From positions 26,307,858-26,371,857 of the forward strand of contig NC_084835.1 in the NCBI RefSeq assembly GCF_033115175.1: a stretch of DNA of 64,000 bases, in the 5' to 3' direction. Of this stretch, positions 12,001 to 21,600 are shown one piece after another. The position numbers and the translations under genes are program-made. Positions within the stretch are counted from its first letter, which is position 1; the number at the start of each line of letters is the position of its first letter. The DNA comes from Lepus europaeus (Eukaryota > Chordata > Mammalia > Lagomorpha > Leporidae). The notes below the pieces were generated by a model. It ran no database searches. It saw only the letters and a program-made list of their open reading frames with translations, and had not been told where the DNA came from.

Positions 12001-14660
12001 TCCCGCCCTCTCGTAGGAGCCTACAGGCCCAGGCAGGAACAGCAGCCACAAGTGTGCTTTGAGCAGGAGGGGCTTGGCTGGTGGGGGCCAGACTGCCTGG
12101 CGGTGTGCCTGCCTGGAGGTTCCCGTCGGTCACAGGCTTCCCTCTTCCCCACCCTGCTCCATGCTCGGCCCACAGGTGCGCGCCATGCAGCGGCCCCCGC
12201 TGGGCGTGAAGCTGGTCATCGAAGCTGTGTGCATCATGAAGGGCATCAAGCCCAAGAAGGTGCCGGGAGACAGGCCAGGCTCCAAGGTGGACGACTACTG
12301 GGAGCCAGGCAAGGGGCTGCTGCAGGACCCCGGCCGCTTCCTCGAGAGTCTCTTCAAGTTTGACAAGGTGAGTGCGCCTGGCTTCCAGCGGTGAGGACAG
12401 GACACAGCCAGGCAGGGAGGCTGCAGAGGACCTCTCTCTGCCTCCCTCCCCCCCAGTAGCAACAGCACCACTGCCGGGGACCCTGGGGCCCAGCGGTTCT
12501 CTTCACTCCCTGAGGCCTTGGCCAAGGCCTTCCCCATTGGCTCAGCCTTAATCCCCCCTCCTTTGGCTTCATCCCATCTCTGCACCTGCTAACGGCGCTG
12601 CTCTCAGGAGGCAGCCATCGTATGTATGTATGTATTTGAAAGACGGAGTTATAGAGGCAGAGAGAGAGAGAGAGCAAGCGAGCTTCCATTCATAGGTTCA
12701 GTCCCCAGATGGCTGCAATGGCTGGAGCTGTGCCACACTGAAGCCAGGAGCCTGGAGCTTCTTCCTGGTCTCCCACGCAGGTGCAGGGACCCAAGGGCTC
12801 AGGCCATCTTCTCCTTTCCCAGGCCATAGTAGAGAGCTGGATTATAAGTGGAGCAGCCAGGATTTGGAGCAGCGCCCATATGGGGTGCCGGCCCTGCAGG
12901 CTGCAGTTTTACCTGCTATGCCACAGCACTGGCCCCATTAGCCATTGTCTTTAAATGAGTTTAAAACGAGGCCTGTGTGTTATTCTATCTTGCAACTTTG
13001 TCCAAGGAAGAACTCACTCACCATTTGTCTGTTTTTCTAGGGACACAAAAGGTCCTGTTCTGGTCAGCCTTTCTGGGCTGTGTTTGCTCCCTAAGGAGGG
13101 CACTCTTGCGGCCTGCATCGGGCCTGGGGCACAGAAGCAGCATCAGGGTTCCCTCGGAGGCTCCCCTCTCTGTCCCCTTGGGAAGCACTGAGGCCTGTGG
13201 TTCCCACCCCAGGACAACATTGGTGAGGCGGTGATCAGAGCCATCCAGCCGTATATTGACAACGAAGACTTCCAGCCGGCTGCCATCGCCAAGGTGTCCA
13301 AGGCCTGCACGTCCATCTGCCAGTGGGTGCGCGCCATGCACAAGTACCACTTCGTGGCCAAAGCTGTGGAGCCCAAGCGGGTGAGGGCCGAGCAGAGCTG
13401 GCAGGGACGGGCTCCCCTCCGCCAGAGTACTCGGCAAGCTGGCCCTGCACCCTGTGCCCGCAGCAAGCCCTACGGGAGGCGCAGGACGACCTGGAGGTAA
13501 CACAGAAGATCCTGGAGGAGGCCAAGCAGCGCCTGCGTGAGGTGGAGGACGGCATCGCCCTGATACAGGCCAAGTACCAAGAATGCATCACCAAGAAGGA
13601 GGAACTGGAGCTCAAGTGTGAGCAGTGCGAGCAGAGGCTGAGCCGGGCCGACAAGGTACGCGCCCCACTCCAGGAAGGCGGGCGGGTCCTGGGGGGGGCA
13701 GCTGGCCACACTCCTTCCCCGGCAGCACCCACCCCACTAGGCCACCCCTGCAGCTCATTAACGGGCTGTCGGACGAGAAGGTGCGCTGGCAGGAGACGGT
13801 GGAGAACCTGGAGCACACGCTGAGCAACATCTTTGGTGATGTGCTGGTGGCTGCTGGCTTTGTGGCCTACCTAGGCCCCTTCACGGTGAGGAGCCCCCAG
13901 CCCTGCCCCTCACCTCGGCTCCAGGGTGGGAGGAGAGGGTGGCTCAATACGACCCATGCGGGACCCTGGGGACGTGGCAGCAAGCCCGCCTGGCGGAGTA
14001 ACACAAGGGCTTAGCACTGTGCCATGGATCTGGTTTGATCCTCACAGCTCTCCTTGTGGTGGCTGGTGGTGGCGTTGCCCCTGTTTCACAGATGGGATCC
14101 CCCAAAGTGGGACTCCCATGCAGGCAGCATGCTCCACATCCAGGCTCTGACCTCTGTGCAACCACCAAGTTCTGGGGTGTAGCTGGAGGTGGGGGGGTGG
14201 CGCTACGGGTGCCAAGGTGGGGTGGTTCTGAGTTTGGCGTCTTCCCCAGGGCCAGTACCGTTCAGTGCTCTACAACCAGTGGGTCAAGCAGCTCATGATC
14301 CACCAGGTCCCACACACCACAGAGCCCACGCTGATCGGGACGCTGGGGAACCCAGTGAAGATCCGCTCGTGGCAGGTGCCCACCCTGGAGGCAGGAGTGA
14401 CCAGGCTGAGCCAGGAACCTCCTACCTCCCTTCTACCCTCCCTCCTGGGGCTGAGCTCAGAGACATATCCCCTGAGTGCTCCCAGGCCCAGCAAGGGGGT
14501 GGTGGGGAAGAGAAGGAGGGAAAAGATGGGCTGCAAGTGGCACAGGCGCTAGTGAAAGGGCAGAGAGCTTTAGGGCTACTTTTCTTTCTTTATTTGATTT
14601 TTAGAGATTTATTTATTTGAAAGTCAGAGGAGGGAGGGAGGGAGAGAAGGAAGGAAGGGG

Positions 14661-14692
<32 letters not shown>

Positions 14693-15652
14693 CTTCCACC
14701 CACTGGTTCACTCCCCAAATGGCCACAATGACCAGGGCTGAGCCAGGTTGAACCCAGGAGCTTCATCCAGGTCTCCAACATGGGTAGTAGGGCCCCAAGG
14801 ACTTGGGCTGTCTTCTGCTGCTTTTCCAGGCCTTAGCAGGGAGCTGGATCAGAAGTGGAGCAGCTGGGACTCGAATCAGCACCCATATGGGATGCCAGTG
14901 TTGCAGGTGGTGGCTTTACCTGCTTGCCACAGTGCCAGCCCAAGGGGTACTTTTAAGGGGGTGGAGGTAGAGTGGGGGAGCAGTGTCTAGTATGAGTGTT
15001 AACAAAGGTTTCCTAGAGGAAGTCATGATTGGGGCCAGTGTTGTACAGAAGTTGGGCCTGCTTGGGACTCCCACATCCCATATTGGAAGGGCTGGTTGGA
15101 ATCTCACCTCTGATAGCTCAAGTGCTCTGGCCCCTGACACCCATGTGGGAGACTCAGGTGGAGTTCCAGGCTCCAGCTTTGCCAGCCCTGGCTCTTGTAG
15201 GCATTTGGGGAGTAAACCAGTGGACAGATCTCTCACGTGCTGTGTGTGTGTGTGAGAGAGAAAGAGACTCTGCCTTCCAAATAACATTAAAATAAATAAA
15301 CCTGAAAACAAAGTCACATCTGAGGGCCAGTGTTGTGATGCAGCAGGCTAAGCCACCACCCGCAACACCAGCAACCACATGGGTGCCATTTCATGTCCTG
15401 GCGGCTCCTGGCGGCTCCATTTCCGATTCAGCTCCCTGCTAATGACCTGGGAAAAGTAGTGGAAAATGGCCCAAGTGTTTAGGCCCCTCAAACCCATATA
15501 GAAGATCCAGATGAAGCTCCTGGCTTCAGCCTGGCTCAGCCCTGGCCATTGTGGCCATGTGAGGAGTGAGCCAGTAGATGGAAGATTTCTTTCATTCTCT
15601 CTCCCACCCCTCCTTCCCTCTCTGTAACCTTGACTTTCAAATAAATAAATCT

Positions 15653-15690
<38 letters not shown>

Positions 15691-18600
15691 AAGAAGAAAG
15701 AAAGAAAAGAAAGAAAGGAAGGAAGAAAGAAAGAAAGAGTCACATCTGAACTGGACACTGAAGGGCAGGGCAGGGAGAGTTGGTGAAGGGAGAGAACAAG
15801 GAGGCTGCAGGACAGGGCTGAGTGTGGGCAAGGGCGGGAGGCCCATGGGGTGTGGGCTCTGGGAAGATGGTCTCTGACGAGGACTCAGTAGGCACCAGGA
15901 CAGCAAGGCCCAGTGAAAGAGGGTGTCAGGAGCCAGTCCAGGGGCAGGAGTGAGGTAGAGGGTCCTGGAGCTACCTGTGTGATCACCTGTCTCCAAGAGG
16001 GTGCCATACGGAGAGGGAAAACCACAGCCGAAGTTCGAGACTGGCAGTAGCTGATGGCCCAGGTGACCCAGTCCAGTGCCTGTCCTCCTATAGATCGCTG
16101 GCCTCCCCAACGACATACTGTCAGTGGAGAACGGGGTCATCAACCAGTTCTCCCAGCGTTGGACCCACTTCATTGACCCTCAGGGCCAGGCCAACAAATG
16201 GATAAAGAACATGGTGAGCCCACCTGCCGGCAGCAGGCTTACAGGTGCAGGCGGAGGCAGCGGAGCCCTGGGCTGCCTCTTGGCCCCAACAGCACCCCCA
16301 CCCCGGCCCCTTCCTCCGCAGGAGAAGGACAGCGGGCTGGACGTGTTCAAGATGAGTGACCGTGACTTCCTGCGTAGCATGGAGAATGCCATCCGCTTTG
16401 GCAAGCCATGTCTGCTGGAGAATGTGGGCGAGGAGCTGGACCCGGCCCTGGAGCCTGTGCTGCTCAAGCAGGTGGACTGGTGGGCCGGGGGGTGGGGCAG
16501 GGGGAACCTGCAGGCCTGGTGCAGAGAGAGGTGAAGTGCCTGCCTGTCCCACCCCCCTGCAGACCTACAAGCAGCAGGGGAACACAGTGCTGAAGCTGGG
16601 AGACATGGTGATCCCCTACCATGAGGACTTCAGGATGTACATCACCACCAAGCTGCCCAACCCACACTACACACCTGAGATCTCCACCAAACTCACCATC
16701 ATCAACTTCACCCTGTCACCCAGGTCAGCTCCCACCGTGGGGCCCCCAAGCCTGAGCTCTGCCGCCGCCAGCCCCCAGGCTGGGATCCATTGGTTCCATC
16801 TTCGCCTGCCCCCCCCCCCCAACCCCCGCAGATGCCACACCAGCTTCCTCCCGGGCACTCTGGCATCCCACCTGTCTCCCAGCCTCACCTGCCACCATTC
16901 CTGCTTAAGAACCCCCACCCCAACTTAACCTGATCGCTGGTCAGGGTCCCTCCACCGCCCTGGCCAGCACCAGCCCCACCTCCTCCAGGCACCCATCTGT
17001 TCCAGCTTAGCTCGGTGAAGGGCCCTGGTGTGCTCACCTCCAGAGCTGGCCCTGAGCCCTGAGCCAGGCACACTGTGGCTCCCAGCACACAAGCCCTGCT
17101 CTCTACCTAGCTGTCATGAGCCCAAGTCACCCAGAAGGAACTCATGCCCCACAGGCCCACTCTACACCAAGGCCCCCATTTCTTTTTTAAAATGTAACTG
17201 TTACTTATTTTATTTGAAAGGCAGGGAGACAGAGATCTTCCCCTTGGTGGTTCAAGTCCCAGATGCTTACAGAAACAGGGCTGGGCCAGGCCAAAACCAG
17301 GAGCCAGGAACTCCACTGGGGTTTTCCATGTGGGTGGCAGAGACTCTAGTACTTGAGCCATCACCTGCTGCCTCCCAAGGTGCACATTAGCTGGATTGGA
17401 AGCACAGTGGGGACTCAAATCCAGGCCCTCCACTGTGGAACATGGTTGTCCCAAGTGCTGATGTAACTGCCGTGCCAAATGCCTGCCCCAGGCCTCTGAT
17501 GTTGCTGTGAGCCTCTCCACACACCTGGAGTATAAACACCCATGAGGCCCCTCCCTACTGGTCACTCATAGCCCCTCCTGGTCGGGGTGGGGGGGCTTCC
17601 TGGAGGATCACATGTTCCCTGAGGGGTCCAGGCTGCCACCCATGGTCTCAGAGGAGCCCCACACCAGCCCTGTGGCCTGAGGCAGGCAGGGGTGCGGCCT
17701 CTTGGAGCCCCATGAGCCCAGGTCACTAGGTGGGTAGAATCAAGGCTGGTCTTCAGGGTACTGGGAACACAGTGTCCCCTATTCCTGGCAGTGGCCTGGA
17801 GGATCAGCTGCTGGGGCAGGTAGTGGCTGAGGAGCGACCTGACCTGGAAGAGGCCAAGAACCAGCTGATTGTCAGTAACGCCAAGATGCGGCAGGAGCTG
17901 AAGGACATCGAGGACCAGATCCTGTACCGGCTGAGCTCCTCCAAAGGCAACCCCGTGGACGACGTGGAGCTCATCAAAGTGCTGGAGGCTTCCAAGACGA
18001 AGGCTGCGGAGATCCAGGTCGGCTACCTGTCCCAGGCCTGGGGCCACCCACCTCTGCCTTCTGCTCTCGGCCAGCCTATCTGAGCCTGACCTTGGCGCCC
18101 CGCACCACCAGGCCAAGGTCAGGATTGCGGAGCAGACGGAGAAGAACATCGACCTCACACGCATGGAGTACATACCCGTGGCCGTCCGAACCCAGATCCT
18201 CTTCTTCTGTGTGTCCGACCTGGCCAACGTGGACCCCATGTACCAGTACTCCCTCGAGTGGTTCCTCAACATCTTCCTGTCAGGCATTTCCAACTCAGAG
18301 CGGGCAGGTAGCCAGACCCCACCCGGACACATTTCCATGGCGGGGCGCACCCATGTCACTGGCATGTCCTCTCGTGCCAGGCTTACAGTTCCTAATAAAG
18401 CCCACTCAGTGCTCAGTGCCCTCCTTGGGGCCCTTTATGGGGAGCACCAACTGCCCCAGGGGACGCCCAGGCTGCTCCCATGGCTGCTGGGGAGACCGGC
18501 TGGGCTGGGCCCCAGGGGTCCTCCTTCCACTCCCGTGGCCCTGCAGACAACCTGAAGAAGCGCATCGCCAACATCAACCGCTACCTGACCTACAACCTCT

Positions 18601-21600
18601 ACAGCAACGTCTGCCGCAGCCTCTTTGAGAAGCACAAGCTGATGTTCGCCTTCCTGCTTTGTGTCCGCATCATGATGAACGAGGGCAAGATTGACCAGGT
18701 GCGGGGGCGGGGCTGAGAGGAGGGGTTGGGGGCAGAGGCCCGTGGCAACCAGTTCCTTGGTTTCGAACAGCCAGAAGACCCGGTTCAGCTGGAGCCACAG
18801 GTGTGCTGTTGAGCACAGAGCCCGCCCCCAGGGACAGACCATCCTGAGCCTCCCTCACCTGTCTGGCCGGGAGCTCAGGCTGCCGTGAAGATGCGGCTGT
18901 TTCATGGGGCTTTGGAAAGCCCTGCCAAGACAGCGAGACTCCCTGGCTGCAGTTGCCATATGTGGCTAGTGCTGGGAAGCTGGGGGGAGCTGTTCGCCTT
19001 CCTGCTTTGCACACGAGGAGACTGAGGCTGGGAGAGGTCCAGTCCTCTGCTCTAAGGGCTCATGCCCAGGGAGAGGCAGGCAGGGTGGGAATCCTAACCC
19101 ACACCTGTTTCATTGCCACCCCCAACAGCCACTGATTTCTCCATGTGAGGGGAGTTAGGGGCTCGCTTCTGGGTGGGGTGCCCAGGGTAGGAAGGAGCTG
19201 GCCACAGGGCCTGGTTACCAGCCTCCCTCTGTCCCCTGCCAGAACGAGTGGCACTACCTCCTGTCTGGGGGCTCCATCCAGATGATGACTCAGAACCCTG
19301 CGCCAGACTGGCTGTCTGACCGGGCCTGGCGAGACATCCTGGCACTCTCGAACCTGCCTACCTTCTCCTCCTTCTCCTCCGACTTTGTGAGGCACCTCTC
19401 AGAATTCCGGGTCCTCTTCGATAGCCTTGAGCCCCACCGGTGAGCTGGGTCCCAGAGATTGGCAGGGTTGGCGTGTTGAGGGGGTGAGACCCCAGGAAGC
19501 TCCTCCGGGCCCCTAGCCTGTACCCTAGACCCCCACCACACTCCCTTGCTGTCCAGCTAGCAGAATCCCTGGGGCCAGTAGCATCCCACAGGCCAGTTCT
19601 CAGGGAGCTGTGGGCACTGCTACAGGGAGCCCTTGCCTGGCATCTGGGACCGGAACCTGGACCAGTTCCAGAAGCTGCTGGTCCTCCGCTGTCTGCGAGG
19701 GGACAAGGTCACCAATGCCATGCAGGACTTTGTAGCCACCAACCTGGAGCCACGCTTCATCGAGCCCCAGGCAAGTGCTGCACCCTGAGCTAATCCCCAC
19801 CCTGGGCCTGGGGGGCCTGGCTGCACCCAGGTAGATGACCACACAGCCCTTACAGGCTGGTCTCCTGCGTGCTCCCAAAAAGCCCCTGGGAGCTTCCAGG
19901 CTCTACCAGGAAGCCCCTCTCCCCCTCTGCCCCTGCCTTGCCCTTGTCCCCATCCCCCCTAGGCCCCAGGTAGTCTCCATGTCCCTCCCTGTCCTTGCAG
20001 ACTGCCAACCTGTCAGCAGTATTCAAAGACTCCAACTCTACCACACCCCTCATCTTTGTGCTGTCGCCCGGCACTGACCCTGCCGCTGACCTCTACAAGT
20101 TTGCTGAAGAGATGAAGTTCTCCAAGAAGCTGTCTGCCATCTCCCTGGGCCAGGGCCAGGTAAGGACCAGGCAAGGGAGGCAGGGAGCAGGGGGCAGCCA
20201 GTCCCGAGGCGCTCAGTGTTGCTGTCCCCCAGGGCCCTCAGGCAGAAACCATGATGCGCAGTTCCATAGAGAGGGGCAAGTGGGTCTTCTTCCAGAACTG
20301 CCACCTGGCACCGAGCTGGATGCCAACCCTGGAGCGCCTCATCGAGCACATCAACCCCGACAAGGTGCACCCCCTGCCTGTCGCAGGCCCACCGGGGCTC
20401 CTTTGCTGAAGGGGCTCCCAAGGCCAAGTGTGATCATTCCAGAAGGCCCTCAGCCCAGCCCGGGCCCAGACACTGATGTATGTGCCACGCACTGCCCAGA
20501 CCCCAGTTACTGGCGCAGGTGGTGATAGGATTTTCCCAGGTCCCCCAGCAAGCACAGCGTCCATCTGCTTACCCAGTCATCCATGTGGCCTCGCCTGGCC
20601 CGCCGAGGCTAGGCCCGGGGGCCCAAGGGAGGAGGGAGGCTGGTGCTGGGACGGACCCTGGGTGTGGGGGCTGATGCTCACGGGGAGCTGCGGCTGCCAG
20701 GTGCACCGGGACTTCCGCCTGTGGCTCACCAGCCTGCCCAGCAGCAGGTTCCCAGTGTCCATCCTGCAGAACAGCTCCAAGATGACCATCGAGCCACCAC
20801 GTGGGGTCAAGGCCAACCTGATGAAGTCCTACAGTAGCCTCAGTGACGACTTCTTCAACTCCTGTCACAAGGTGAAGCACGCTTGGTGCCTGCTTGCGCT
20901 ACCTGTCCCCTGCCCTCACCCCTCACCTTCCTGGCTCCCCTACACCCACAGGTGACCGAGTTCAAGTCCCTGCTGTTGTCTCTGTGCCTGTTCCACGGGA
21001 ACATGCTGGAGCGCCGGAAGTTCGGGCCTCTGGGCTTCAACATCCCCTATGAGTTCACGGATGGAGACCTGCGCATCTGCATCAGCCAGCTCAAGATGTT
21101 CCTGGACGAATACGATGACATCCCCTACAAGGTGGGCTGGGGGCAGGCTGGGGGCAGGCTGGGGACTGGGGCCTGGGCACTGAGGGAGCCTAACCTGCCC
21201 ACCCTGCAGGTCCTCAAGTACACAGCAGGGGAGATCAACTACGGGGGCCGCGTCACGGACGACTGGGACCGCCGCTGTGTCATGAACATCCTGGAGGACT
21301 TCTACAGCCCCCTGGTGCTCTGCCCTGAGCACAGCTACAGTGCCTCAGGCATCTACCACCAGATCCAGCCTACCTACGACCTCAACGTGAGCCCACCCGC
21401 AGGGCTGTGTGCTGGCCAACAGGACACGTGGCCCTTGCCCTCAGAGGCTCTCGCAGTGAGAGGGGCTGGTCAGGCCCTGTGTCCTGGAGCACGGGCTGAC
21501 TGTATCTCAGTGCTGGCTGGAGTAGCTCCTCCAAGGTGGTAGCCCGACCCAGACCACACAGGCAGGGAGAGCAGGGAGCTGGATGGCAGTGACAACGGGG

